Below, in pieces: positions 21,020-33,500 of a stretch of 64,000 nt of DNA; within the stretch, counting starts at the first letter, position 1; the number at the start of each line of letters is the position of its first letter. Below the pieces are notes generated by a model. That model had not been told where the DNA came from. It worked only from the letters and a program-made list of their open reading frames with translations, and searched no databases. A program made the position numbers and the translations under genes. The stretch comes from Ophioceras dolichostomum. Lineage: Eukaryota > Ascomycota > Sordariomycetes > Magnaporthales > Ophioceraceae. The stretch is from NCBI GenBank assembly GCA_003049485.1, contig PYST01000045.1, forward strand, positions 62,001-126,000, written 5' to 3'.

Positions 21020-24000
21020 TTTGGTAGTTATGTCGGTAGAGAAAATGAAACCGATCAACGAGGAAATGTAGGGACTGGGTATGGCTGAGGCATAACATAG
21101 GCGAAAGGAGGGCCGGCCGTTCTTGATCTTGGAAGGGGGAGGAGGAAGAGAGTGCCTTTTAAGTACGGACGGGGTGGAAGGGAGGGGAGTATGAGCTGTA
21201 TGGTATGCAGGCTAGGGAGAAGACTAGGTAGTAGCTTTATCAACCAGACGGCGCCCAGTGGTACCCCCCCATATGTGGCTCTACGTAGACTTGGTACATC
21301 GTCCCCTTAAAGGTTCAAAGGACATGAAGAGAAGCCTCCGCGCGCTGCCGTTAGAGGAACCAAACTTAAATCCACGGCTGAGCCAAGCTCCACAAAGCGA
21401 AGCGTACAGAGCGAGCGCAATTCCACTCCCTCCTCGCCGAAGTGTCCTCGATGTGACTGATCGATCTGCCGCCATTGATACTCCGCTAGTCGTTCGCGCG
21501 CTTGGACCGAAAAGCCGCAGATACAGGTCGGGACGGCAAGGGTTGGCACCCAATCTTGTCACCCATCTCTCGGGTTACCCACCATCTGGGCGTATGTACA
21601 TGTAGTAGTACATTGCATGCATATGGGGGAATCCAATGGGAAGTTAAGTTGCAGGGATGTAAAGTAAACTCCAGAGAGCGGAACTTGGCGTAGAAGTGAA
21701 CGTTTCAATGATCCCCATAATCCGTTGTTCTCCTAAATGTGGGATGAAGGAGGAAAGTCCTGCGTTGCTTACTCTCTACCCCCAACGATTCCGAACTGTC
21801 GATGTCTCTGGTGAGCTTGTTCCTTACTCTATCGAGTACCAAAGAAAGACGTCAGCTGGAAGTTCGAAGAACACAACTATCACAGGACAGGTGGTAGGTT
21901 ATGGAGTCAAAAATCAGATATGATACTAGCTAAGCTCTGGTACCCTGTGCTGAGGCCAGCGGCGCCAAAGACCACTGCATCACTGACTGAACGTGCTCCC
22001 TGAGTCTCCTGATCACCAGTGTGGTTGCAGTGACGGTGGATAGGAGCGCTTTAGGGCAGGGCCCGGGAGCTGCAGCTTGCTGCAGCCTCATTCCCAGCTT
22101 TTTGTCTGCTAGGATTCATTCTGCTTGCAGTGCTTGGTATGCCGCCATGCCATCACACTCATGCAAATCATTTCGTCTGCTTGATCTAGGCGAGAATCCT
22201 CATCCTCGACTATTCCATTTCCCCTCTCCGCTCAGGCCTTGAACCATCCAATACTCTCGTTTTCGAAGGGATACGTACGGATGGTCGATACGGTACTACT
22301 AATGATGCTGCACTTCCTGGGGTCGTGCGCATAGTTCATCCTTCCCACTGACATGCACTCCTCCGTCCCTTCTCCTCCCCCTTCCTCTTTCCCTCTCTTT
22401 CTTTTTCTCTCTATGCTCGACTATCCCGCTCAAGCTGAGCTGGGGGATGAGGTAGAAGTCTGGGATCGAAGTTTGGATCAAACACTGCTGATCTGACCGC
22501 GAAACCCTTCCACAAGCCGCGGGCAAGCGGGAACCGAATAACAAAAAAGTTTCGACCGGACTCAAACCAGAGAGCTGGTTGCTCCAGCAGGGTGCACGAA
22601 AGCTTAGAGTCGCCGACCTGAGCAACGCGAGAGGTCTCTGACGAGGAGATACAGGTCCCCTAGCGCTGAGAAAAGCAGAGTCATAAACTGACATGTAGGT
22701 ACTATTCCGTACCAATGTAACCAGAAAAAAAGGGATGCTTTCGTACGGCGCGCTACCGAGATCCGTATGCTCCATTGCCAAAGAACAGAGGAACAACAGA
22801 ACGTTGCACGAGAGAGAGGCACCTCTGGATATACTATACCGAGGCAGCGCCTATAACCGGACGCCTCGACTTCCGGACGAACTGGTTGCTTGTAAGTCGT
22901 TCACAATCATCCAATCCCGTGTCATCCCGTCCAATGAACATAGATACCACAGCCGCAGCCGCTTACTTGGACCAAAAACTCTTTTCTGCTTGCGGGCTCC
23001 TTTCACAACCTGAAGTACGGAGTCCAGACATCCCTCTTTCCGTTCGTTTCGCCTTCAGAGACGAAGAGAGCTGCAAAAAAACAAAGCACCAGAGGAAGAA
23101 GACCCCTTCTCGTTGATGTGATTAGGCTAAGCGCTTCCCCGCAAATTGGAGAAGCTGCCTACCGCATCCGCGCACCAGCGCAACAACTATCAACCACACA
23201 GGCCACGACCCTGCAGGAGGAGGACGCATCACGGACCAGTTCGTACCTACTCCTACCCCGCTGATGCAGGAGCTCTCAACTTCTTCCCCTCAGTTGCTTC
23301 GACCCTCCATCCCATCTTCAGAAAATCTCTTGATCCTCTTCTTTCTGTTTCTTCTTTTTATAGCCCATTGATCAGCGATCGTCATCACCACCCACCGGTG
23401 AGTGTGTACGTGCGGTCACTGCGAGGTGTGATTTGTTGGTGCGTTGAAGTGAACGCTCCGTAAAAAGCAGGGTCATCTTGACACACTTGACGCTCCACCA
23501 CTGTCCCCGACCGCGGTCGTTACCGGAACGCAACTGGCTGGGCGGGCTGCTGGACGTTGATCGCAACAGTCCACAAAACCCTGCCCTGATCATCCACTGT
23601 CGCTACCAACCTTATTCAGGCATCCCGACGGCCATCGGCGGCGGCAGTGAACGACGCTGAGTGGTTGAGTTTGAATGGGTTTCTCCCCCTGCCTTGCCCC
23701 CTTGCCCACTCGGGTATTATCGACCCAAGATATAAGATGGACATGGACGTCACGAACCACATGTTCCAGCACACCGGAACGTGGTATCAACCTCACTTGC
23801 TTGCCTCCTTGCTTGGCAAGCAGGGATAGATCTCGTCCCGCTTCTAGCCCTTGGATCCCATTCCCATGCCCCTGAGAGGGTGACAGGGCGTTGTGTCCAA
23901 TGTCTTCTTCCTCTCCCTGACATCCCGTCCACACCCAGATCGGCTCCGCTCACCTTGACACCTAAACCCCCCACGGTGAGAAGCGAACAGGGAAAAAAGG

Positions 24001-27000
24001 GGGGGTTAGGAAGGGAGAAAGGGCGGAGAGGAGAGAGGCTTTCCGGGCCGGTGGGAATATTCAACGACGACTCACACACACACCAATTTATACATAATTA
24101 TGTGTACCACAGACTCTTGCAATGAGGCTGGCCTCGGGTCCCCCTCGGCTAGCGACTTTTGCCTCATCAGGCGGACGCAGATGCTGTCTCGTCTGGCATT
24201 TTCCCTATCGCTTTCCCGACCCGACTCGGCAGGAGTCGGCCGGATGTCGAAGTCGAGAGATTTCTGTCACGCACGCTGCTGGCCAGCTTGTTGCCTGCCT
24301 GCCACCCGTACACTCCGACTCTTTCTTGCCCGTAGTATCGTCTCGTTCCACTTTGTGCCCCCGCGTAAGTCATGTTCACGACGACACGACCTGTCACATC
24401 TAGCAAAGACGGACTCGTATGTCGTCGCATGAATTCCAATACGTAGAGCAAGCACCCAAGGCCTGAGACGATGTTACTTCAGCCAGCTTCTCGCATAGCC
24501 AGTACCGTACAACCGCGGCCAACGGCGTCGTCGAGCAAGAGAGAAAAAAAAGGTTAATGAGAGGACGAGACGGACAGCCTGATCAGTTCAGTTGATGGAT
24601 CCCTTTCGTATCGCAAAGCATCATCACCGCTCCGCCGCCGCTGCCGCCACCATTCCTCGCCCTCGACCGACGGTGAACGATAGACGGTTGAGCATTGAGA
24701 ATGCAACGATCTGCCATTTTGCTCTGCTTGATAAATGTAACCCTCGTGAACATCATCAGGATTCTCTTCACGGGCGTTGAAAAGGGGGGAGGGAGGGCAC
24801 ATCCAAACATGCATGGTGGAGACACCACATCCTATGCTCCCAAGCTGAAGGTTTATGCGTTCCCCCAACTCTCTCTGATCCATCCCGTGTTAGACAAGAC
24901 TTGGGCGGCGGCATTTTGTATCCACAAAGGGCAACCAAGCGAAAGCAAGGCCGATCAGTTTTGTCCTCCTCCTCTTTGCAAATAGGCAGTAGTAAAACAA
25001 CTGATCAACAGAAACCAACTAAACCAAACCTAGAAGCTGGGAAGGGAAGGGAGGGGATGAGGGGGAGAAAAGAAAGATTTGATAGAGAGGGAGGGATTAG
25101 CCGCTGTTTCCTCATGCTTTGCTTCCCATTTCCGTTCCTCCAGCCACGAGGCGGAATCATCTGAATGGAGATGAAAAATGCTGTTTTGAAACGGGAGTCT
25201 TCATAGTCAGTAGTGCACGGCTGGCTGATCCCGCTAAGCTTCCCTCTCCCATCCGAGAGGGCCGAGGCATGCACGCACGAGTCGCGGACAACGCAACGCA
25301 TCTTGGTACATCTGCTGCGCCTACCTTCCACCCACGGGTTTTCGATTTTTTTTGCCCATTGATGAGCCAGCCAGCAGCCCACACCTTAAAATCGCAAGGT
25401 GACATTTATGACTGGTCTGTCTCACCTGGGTACCTACAGACTATCGAAAGCATTTTTTTGCTATCGCTGGTCCTATCCTCTGGTCACAAAACTATGGTTC
25501 ATACCGTTCGGCGAGTCCGTTTTCGGGGCTAGCACGACTGTGATAACTGTGATATCATGCGAACGAACGACTCGTAGGGAGGAGGGGTGGGGGGACCCTT
25601 TTTCACTGAGGCGATATGCCTGATCAGGACACTCCTTTCTCTAAGTTGTACGTGATCCTTGAAAAACGACTAGGCCGGTATTGGCTTAACGGCAACTTGT
25701 CGTCTTCGAGGCAGAAGCAGACAGCACGAAGTAGAACGTTCAGGGGCAGTGGATCGATCTCTGAGTCCTGCTGTTACTGCGTTCCTACCTATTGACTTTA
25801 GTGTGGGCGATGTGTTCTATTCGTAGGTAGTATCTTTGAGGCTGGCTGAGCAATTCGGGGGCGAGCTCAACGATAAGAGAGTTCTGCTCATCCTTTGACC
25901 GCGTAGAGACCGAACTTCCGGATCCGGCCGGAGGTGACCATTAATCGGGCAGGCGGGACGGGCGGCGGGCTTTTGTGTCACAGAACGGGGTTTCCTTGGT
26001 CGCACAACCGATACGGATTCCACCCTCGGCCGCACCTCCTCCGAACTCTGTCTGTTGCGCGACGTGTTTACAGCGTCAACTACATGTACCACTCGCTGTT
26101 GAATTTGCCCCTTGCCACTGTGCAACCGACGGAATCTGCCAGCCAGAAAACCAACTGAAAGGAGAAATGTCTGCGCCACGACATGGCGACGGCGGCGCAC
26201 AGGGCACACAGAAACAGAACAGCCAGTGACAGATCCACGCCCGAGTCTTGCCCCCGTGCCATCTTGAAAACCTAAAAAACTGGGACATGTGCCATGAAGA
26301 CGCTTACCACGATAATGACGAGCAAAATTACAGTTCTTCCAACAATATTGCCAGTGGGAGAAGGGCCCGGGGGAGAGGGGTTTTTATTGAGCTGCTTCGA
26401 CCGGGTGTCCGCAGCAAACCAACTGTGGAATTCGGCGATGATGCTGGATGATGGGAGTTATCACCTATCAGTTCTCCTCGGGAACTCTAGATCCAGCTCA
26501 ACCAGACGCTAGCTGTCAAGACGCTGACTATCATGTCCCACTCAAGTCAGCTCTACGCTTGCACGTGTAGCGTAGGATTATGCAAGCAATCCGGGAAGAT
26601 TGTGAGAGCGGAACTTTTCCCATTTTCACATTAGTCAATGAATCACTCAATTCGTCTCTCCCTGTTCTCTATCGCGGGGTCTTGATCGGTGGTCCTCGAT
26701 TCTCGATAGCTGGCCGGCGTCCGGCGTCCTCCGGTCCCGTTTTCGGTCACTTACTCCCGTCTTTCATGCCTGGAACCGCCCGAGTTGAACTGAACAACAA
26801 TTGGCTTCCCCTCATCTTCCTTGTGTAATACCCAATGGCCCTTCTTCTGTCTCTTCTCGCCCCGCCCCACTGGCTACGACAGACATGCCTGCATACTTCC
26901 CTGGCCGGCAGTGACGGTGGAGGGAGGAAGGTACGTGCTTAGTGATGGCGGGCGCCTTTGAGAGGAGAGCAGGGAAACTTCGTCCCTCGGCAAGCCGGAA

Positions 27001-27471
27001 TAAGGAAAAACAAAGCCTCGAGAAAAGTTGCCGGGCTTTGTGCCAAGGTGCCGTTGTCCTGGGTCCAGCAACAGACGAAGGGGATCGACATCAAAAGTTG
27101 GCAAGTCCTTCGCTCATTGGCGCATTGTCCCGTTGTCGTGTCCGCCGGTCTCCGCTTGACAGGCAAGTGAGCCAGCACGCATGGCTTCCACGCGTCGGTG
27201 ATAAAATGCACATAGGGACCAGTCACCACCCTCAAGGGACCTAAAGGGAGGGAATCGATGGCATTCAACCCTCTTGAGGGCATATAAGCGGGTTCCTCTT
27301 CGTGTGTCCGGGCAGATCAAGGATACCTCCAGTCGACCTGCCTCCTCTTTGCTATGCCATCTTTTTCAAAAGTCTCGTCTATAGCACACGAAAGGCAGTG
27401 ACATACAGATCCAAGACAGCCTGGCGCAGATAGGAAAACGCCACGGATACAATACATAACTGCCAGCAACC
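21020..27471. other. 6.4-kb region without a supported gene
   Basis: Open frames here are at most about 165 codons, lack GC3 bias and show no recognisable domain. No transposase, reverse transcriptase, long terminal repeat or strong AT-rich decay is visible. A Pol III-like B-box (GGTTTGAGTCC on the minus strand at about 22557-22567) is followed by a T6 run, but no complete tRNA folds around it. The right end is the promoter of the 2OG oxygenase. Confidence 0.5.
27283..27288 (+). promoter_or_regulatory. TATA-like box of the 2OG oxygenase gene
   Basis: The sequence GCATATAAGCGGG lies 184-189 bp upstream of the start codon at 27472. It is the only TATA-like element within 300 bp. Confidence 0.35.
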
Positions 27472-28557
27472 ATGGCGATTCCCAAGCCCTCGTCGTCGTC
27501 AGCTGAATTGGTCGTGCCCACCATCGACATCAGCCAGTTCACCACCGACCCCAAGACCCCCGAACAGCTCGAGCGCTCCAACTCCGTCGTCTCGCAAGTC
27601 CGCGACGCCTGCGAGACCATAGGCTTCTTCTCCATCGTCGGCCATGGCGTCCCGCGCTCTCTCCAGGACGGAGTCATGTCCGGGGCGAAGCTGCTCTTCG
27701 ACCTGCCGGTCGAGGAGAAGCGGAAGCTGATCCACCCAACGCAGAAGAACCGGGGTTACGAGATCCTGGGGGGGCAAACCCTCCAGAACGGCGCGAAGCC
27801 CGACCTCAAGGAAGGGTTCTACCTCGGCAAGCACTTCGACGCCGACCACCCCAACGTCAAACGCCACCCGCGGCTGATGGGGCCCAACCTCTTCCCCGAC
27901 GACTCCGTCCTCCCCTCCAGGGACTTCCGCGAGCCGGTGGAGCAGTACTACAACGCGATCATCGCGCTGTCGCACACTCTGTTCGTGATCCTCGCCCGCA
28001 CTCTCGGCCAGGCCGACGACCTTTTCAGCGCCTTTGTCAGCGACGATCCTGTCTGCATCATGCGCCTGCTGCACTACCCGCCCCAGCCCCCCGAGCTCTC
28101 TGACCCGCTGCAGCTGGGAGCGGGCGCGCACACCGACTTCGGCGCCATCACACTCCTGTACGCAGACTCCCCCGGGCTGGAAGTGCTGAACCCTCTATCA
28201 TCATCACCCTCCTCCGCCTCTCACTCCTCTTCAGAAAAGAAGGGGGAGGGAGAAAAAGAAGAAAAGCAATGGGTGGCCGTCCCGCCGAACCGCGACGCGT
28301 ACGTCGTCAACATCGGCGACATGCTCAGCGCGTGGACGGACGGCCGGTACCGCAGCAACGTGCACCGCGTGCGCAACATCGGGACAACCGACAGGTACTC
28401 GATCCCGTTCTTCTTCGACGGCAACGCGGACTGCCCCCTGACGCCGTTTGGGAGGAGCAGTAACGGTCTTGCCTCTCCTGGTGAGAAGACGGAGACGGCG
28501 TCGCAGTATCTGCTGAGGAGGCTGGATGAGACTTATGGCGCTGCATCGAAGACGTAG
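27472..28557 (+). CDS. 2-oxoglutarate/Fe(II)-dependent oxygenase (isopenicillin N synthase-like)
   Basis: A single exon encodes 361 residues, the usual size. An N-terminal DIOX_N block (VPTIDISQFTTD, then GFFSIVGHGVP) precedes the jelly-roll core. The iron ligands are His220 and Asp222 in AHTDFGAITLLY and His298 in NVHRV; the 2OG-binding Arg-x-Ser is in DRYSIPFFF. The NxRGYE-like NRGYEILGGQT segment is typical of the fungal branch. A Ser-Glu-Lys-rich insertion of about 25 residues sits between the HxD strand and the distal His (about 244-266). Such enzymes hydroxylate, desaturate or cyclise small molecules, and many work in secondary metabolism; the substrate is unknown. The product has no signal peptide and should be cytosolic. 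Confidence 0.9.
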   Translation: MAIPKPSSSSAELVVPTIDISQFTTDPKTPEQLERSNSVVSQVRDACETIGFFSIVGHGVPRSLQDGVMSGAKLLFDLPVEEKRKLIHPTQKNRGYEILGGQTLQNGAKPDLKEGFYLGKHFDADHPNVKRHPRLMGPNLFPDDSVLPSRDFREPVEQYYNAIIALSHTLFVILARTLGQADDLFSAFVSDDPVCIMRLLHYPPQPPELSDPLQLGAGAHTDFGAITLLYADSPGLEVLNPLSSSPSSASHSSSEKKGEGEKEEKQWVAVPPNRDAYVVNIGDMLSAWTDGRYRSNVHRVRNIGTTDRYSIPFFFDGNADCPLTPFGRSSNGLASPGEKTETASQYLLRRLDETYGAASKT

Positions 28558-28560
28558 CTG

Positions 28561-28580
28561 CCTACGTAGGTAGGTACCTA
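28561..28580. repeat. Palindromic TAGGTACCTA-type short repeat
   Basis: CCTACGTAGGTAGGTACCTA begins three bases after the oxygenase stop codon. A related ACCTACC copy lies at about 28608-28615. It is therefore in the 3' UTR of the oxygenase gene. Confidence 0.7.
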
Positions 28581-29944
28581 GTCAGATAAGGTACATACGC
28601 AGATGCCTACCTACCAACTCGGATCTTATGTGATGCCGAGGAGGATGAAGGCGGCCTCAAACTAGGTGCCACCCCCGGCGAACCCCTTCTTCCATACGTT
28701 GATGAACGCCCTGCGGTAGTTAAGTTCCGTCACCCAGACTTGTTTTATCGGAGTACATAGCAGTCTGCCGTGCATCAAATCTTTTCTCCTATCTTGGATC
28801 GGCATTTGCTTTTGGAGCCATATTGAATCAAAGTACCGCCTTGCCCAGTCCTCTCTCCTTAATCCACTGGTGCATACTCTCGCCATCGACAAATAATCAC
28901 CGGGTCACTCAAGGTCGATTACCAATGGGGCATCTTCCAAGTGAGAATTCAACCTACTTTGTTTCTTCTGCTTTTTCTCAGTCCCAGTTATCCTTCTCGT
29001 CCACACGAGCGTCTATTCACGCGCACTTCCGAGGGACGTCTCTATTGCACCTACCAAAACGTAAGGTAGTTAACTCATCACGCGACTTTCTATATTCGGT
29101 TTGTCTACCAGGATCATCGAGCAGTTCCCTTGCGACGAGGCGCAGCTGGGTGCTACTGCCTCTTTAACAGCCCATGGGCCTTGATCGCATGGGGAAGCGT
29201 ACCTACGTCGTAGTCGCGGTTATGAGGTACTCACAAAAAGAGTCTTTCACTTTCATGTATTGACGAACACAACGAACCACCTCATCAACGAGCTTTAGCA
29301 AGAGTAACATCTTAAATCAGTATAGATAAACACAGGAGCCCCATGATTACCTAAAGTTCCTACTTGGTGATTTCACGAAAGGGGAACAGAAAGAAACCTC
29401 TGACTCCAGAAGAAAGAGGAGCAGACGCTCGACCCTAGCTTTCTTGTGACAGTGGGCCTCTTAAGAAGGAACAAGACCATACTAAGAAAAGGCATAAGAG
29501 AAAATCAGAATCCATTTGCAAGTGATACCGTACTTTTTTTCGTCGTTTTTCTGCTCCCTCACTCCCAGCATTCCAGCCTTTCCTTGCTATGATCCCACCA
29601 TTAACTGCAAGTACCAAGCTCGATCGACTTAATTTGTACAAGACAGGCAAGGAAAAAAAAATAAAAAATTCAACGTGACGACAAAGGAAATAAGAGATGA
29701 TATGTCGGGATGAGCCTAGGCTAGGTTGCTAGAGAAAAGAGAATAACGGCAGAGCGCCGAAAGATGATAGTGCCATGGAGGCAAGGAGGAAAAAAAAATG
29801 ACTAGCAAAAAGCAAAAGAAAAAACGCTGTGATGCCACTAAAAGTTGCTTCCTCAAAAGTCCTGCCCTTCCGTCCTCGCGAGACAATTACTAACTCCACC
29901 GCCCAAAATAAATCAACGAAAAGAAGGGACCATGCGAACGGATC

Positions 29945-29975
29945 AAAAAAAAGAAAAGAAAAGAAAAGAAAAGAA
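29945..29975. repeat. AAAAG pentanucleotide microsatellite
   Basis: An A run followed by five tandem AAAAG units in the intergenic DNA. Low complexity; no function seen. Confidence 0.75.
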
Positions 29976-30503
29976 GGCAACGGGGAACGTCCAGAAGTCC
30001 GTCCACCGACCAACCAACAAAACCATCCAGCTGCACATCCTTCTTCCTCCTCGTTCCACCCCATAACCATCAAGGCACGCCACGCCAGAGAGATAAGAGG
30101 GCTAAGCCGACCACCTAAAACTGAGTTGATCCATCATGCCTTTAGCAGGCCGAATCACCACTGCACCCCTGTTCCCTCCTTGCCTCTTCGTCCAAGGTCA
30201 AGCCAAAGCAAATGTCAATCTGACTGACTGACGTCACCCCTTCCCAGCCTCAAAAAGACCAAACCACACACACCAATCTCCCAATCCACAAAGAAGTCTA
30301 GCCTAGCCATGCCGGCCATACCTATTATAGTGCTGGCCAGAACGGCGACGACTAGGGGACCACGTATCGTCGTGCGGCGAGTAGCCGGAGCCGGTAGCAT
30401 GATCGCCGCCGCCGCCGCCCCTAACAGGAGTGTAGCTATCACCAGCGCCACCAGAGCCACCACCACCACCGCCGCCAGAAGAAGAGGGTCGAGCCGAACG
30501 ATC

Positions 30504-33500
30504 CTACTGTCCGGCCGCCCCTCCACCTCCTCCACCACCACGTCCGCCGCCTCCACCACCACCCCTCATCCTCTTGCCCGACGGACCACCAGCTCCGGGG
30601 CCGCCGGCATCCGCGGCGCCGTCCCCGTCGTTCCTGGGCCGCTTGTTGCCCGGGTTGAAATCGCTCGCGGCAGGGTTGAGCTGGTTCCCGGAGGCGTTTC
30701 GGCTGCCCGGTTGAGAACCACCACCACCTCGACCGCCACCGCGCTGGTTACCGCCGCCGCGAGGGACGGTGTACACTCCACCACCGCCTCGTCCGCCACC
30801 GCGCTGGTTGCCGCCTTGTGCGCCGCCGCCACGACCAGACGGGACGGGAATGCCCGTTGCGCGCTGTCCCTGTTGCTGCTGTGGCTGTTGCTGCTGCTGC
30901 TGAACAGCCTGAGGAGGGGGAGCCGGGAGCGGATGCTGTTGTTGTTGCTGCTGCTGACTCTGCAGCGGCGGTGCGAACGAGCTGGTCGAACCACCAACAC
31001 CGCCGATGCCGATGCCGGTGTTAACGGCGGCGAACGGGTTGTATGGGACCGGGATGCCGGTCGCCGTGTTGGTGAAGGGGTTCGGGGGGACTGAAGGGGG
31101 CGCGCCCGGGAGGAGGGAGGAGGACGGCTGTTGCTGCTGCTGACGAGCGGGGGCTAGGGCCGGGGCCGGGGCCGCGGGCCGGGCTGGTCCTCCCCCAACA
31201 GCGGCAGCCGCCTGTGCTGACGCTGGTGCGGTAGTAGCTATGCCAGCAGCAGCCGCCGGCGTGGGCGTTGAAGGCGGGGCTGTAAATTAAGTAGTAGGTA
31301 GCCATTGGTTAGTTTTCAGATCTCATCAAGCAAGCACGGAAGGGATTCGGGGGAGAGCAAGTCAAAAACATACCAGACTGCTTGGCGGTCGAAGCCGTAG
31401 TAGGCGTTCCCAGCACAGGGGTGCTGGAGGCCGTGGCCGCCGAGGCCACCGTCGGGGTGACGGGGGGAAGTTTGAAGTCCCTAGCGATCCCCCAGACCTC
31501 GACGACGGGGCGCTGCGGGGTCTCCGACGCGGCCGTCTCGACGACGCCCAGCTTCCCGCTGATGATCTTCAGCTTGTTGTCCAGTATGTTGAGGCGCAGG
31601 GCCGACTTCTTCTCCGACATCAGCTTCTCCTGGTCCTTCGCGTGCTGGATCTTGGCCTCCGTCTCGGCCCTGCTGGCCTCCTCGGCCTTCTTCAGCTCGG
31701 CGTCCACGCGCTTCTTCAGGTTGTTCGCCAGGATCGATTTGAGGGAGGCGTTCTCGGTCAGCATCTTGCGCGTCTCGGCGTCGCCGAGCTTGCTGAAGTC
31801 GAACTTGCCGAGGTCGACGACGGACCCGACGGGCGGCGTGGCGGGGCTGGCGGCGGTAGCACTGGCTTGGTCACCAGCACCAGCAGCAGCACCAGCAGGA
31901 GTGGCCGGCGTCTCGGGGTGCTCCAGCTGCCAGATCTTCTTCTCCTGCTCCAAGCGGAGCTCGAAGTCTGATTGTAGCTTGGCCTTCTCTTCCTCCATCT
32001 TATCGCGAGACTCCTTTAGCCGCTTGTTCAGGAGGTCTTTCATCTTTTCTGAGCGCTGGTTGACACGAGCGTCCATGTTCTGATTGAGCTCGGCGACTTC
32101 CTTCTCGAGCGTGGCGACCCGGGCCTCGGACGCGGCGAGACGCGCTTGCAGAGCAGCCCGTTCGGCATCCGTGAGGGGCCCACCTGCCCCGGCGGCCACG
32201 ACAGCAGCACCGTTCTGCACCGCTGCCACCTCGCCGCCGTTGGTGAGCGGTGGCTGTTGCGATTGTGACTGCTGTTGTGCGGCGGCGAGAGCGGCAGCTT
32301 GATCGCGGGCCTCGACCGCAGCCTGGAGCTGCATCCGTAGGCTGTCTGCATCCGCCTCCGCCGTAGCCTTCTGAGCGTAAGTGGCCTGGAGCTCTTGGCG
32401 CACGACCGCGAGTTCCTGGTCTAGCTGAGCGATGCGTCCATCGTCGACGACCGTCGTCGGCGCGGGAGCTCCGCTGGAGGCAGCCAGTTGCTGTTGAGCT
32501 TGCTGCAGCTGAGCATGTGCGACCCTGAGAGTCTCCTCGACGGCCGCCTTTTCGGTCTGGACGGCCTGGAGGTTCGACTCGGCCGCCGCGATCTGGGCTG
32601 TCAGGCCGCTGACTTGTTCCTGAAGGGTTCGGATTTGGGCATTCTGCTGCCTGGCCTTCTCCTTAGCCTGGTCGATGAGCTTGACCCTGCTCGAATTCCA
32701 CACGCTGCGCTCGTTCTCCAGAGTCGCCTCTAGCTCGGCTAGCTTGGCGCGTAGCGGCTCCTCGCTCTGCTTGAGGGCGTCGCGCTCCGCCTCGAGGCTC
32801 GCCACGGATGTCTTCAGCTGTTCCAGCTCGGCAGGGTCGACGCGGCCGTACTTCGTAAGTATGCTCTCCGTGCGCTTCTGCCACCTGTCGCGATCCTCCT
32901 GGAGCTGCTTCACCTCCTCCTCGAGGTACGTCTTCTGGTTGTCGAGCTCGTTCACGCGGGCCTCCAAGGGCTGAAGCTTGGCCTCGAGCTCCTTCACCTT
33001 GGCCGTCTTGTTCGTCAGCTGCCTCTGCGCTTGTTGAGCCTCATTCCGCAGCGTGACGTTGCTCTCCCGGATCAGGTTCAGCTCGTTCAGCTTGTCCATC
33101 AGCTCCTTGTATGTGCGCGAGTTGGTGCCCGAGTCGGACTGCGCCTGGCGTTCCTGCTCGAGCTTTAGGCGCGCCTCATCGAGCTGCGACTGCATGTAGT
33201 CGGACTGCTGCTGCAGCCGCTTGGTCTCCTGCAGCTTCAGCTCGAACTGAACCTCCAGGATCTCCTTCTCGCGACGCAGGTAGCTGTTGAGCTCCCGGAG
33301 GCCCTCCACCGCCGTGTCGGCAAAGACCGGCGCCGTATGGGCCGCCGAGTCGTCGCTGAAGGCGCGGCTCTGTTGGAGGCCAGAGATCTGGGTCGTGACG
33401 TTCTCCAGCTGCTGGTGCAAGAGCTTGTTCTGAGCGTTGGCGTCGTCGCGCCTCGTCTTGAGCTCTCCCAGCTCCTTTTCCAGTTGCTTCCTCCGCTCTT

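Larger units (their letters stand above)
28558..30503. other. Intergenic, 1.9 kb between convergent genes
   Basis: A dense TAGGTACCTA-type repeat lies at 28561-28580, right after the oxygenase stop codon. An AAAAG pentanucleotide run lies at about 29945-29975. A/T homopolymers are frequent. No supported gene. Confidence 0.55.

Noticed and set aside
22540..22660. Minus-strand GGTTTGAGTCC plus T6 run resembling the 3' end of a tRNA
   Set aside because: No complete tRNA cloverleaf can be drawn. The upstream sequence lacks an A-box at the right distance and the acceptor stem has no partner. It may be a decayed Pol III remnant.
22299..22796. 165-codon minus-strand frame in the 6.4-kb gap
   Set aside because: Codon use is not GC3-biased, the tail is a simple Lys/Glu/Arg repeat, and no family resemblance is seen.
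21060..27470. Transposon or RIP-mutated repeat in the gene-poor gap
   Set aside because: No transposase or reverse transcriptase motifs, no terminal repeats, and base composition is not strongly AT-shifted.
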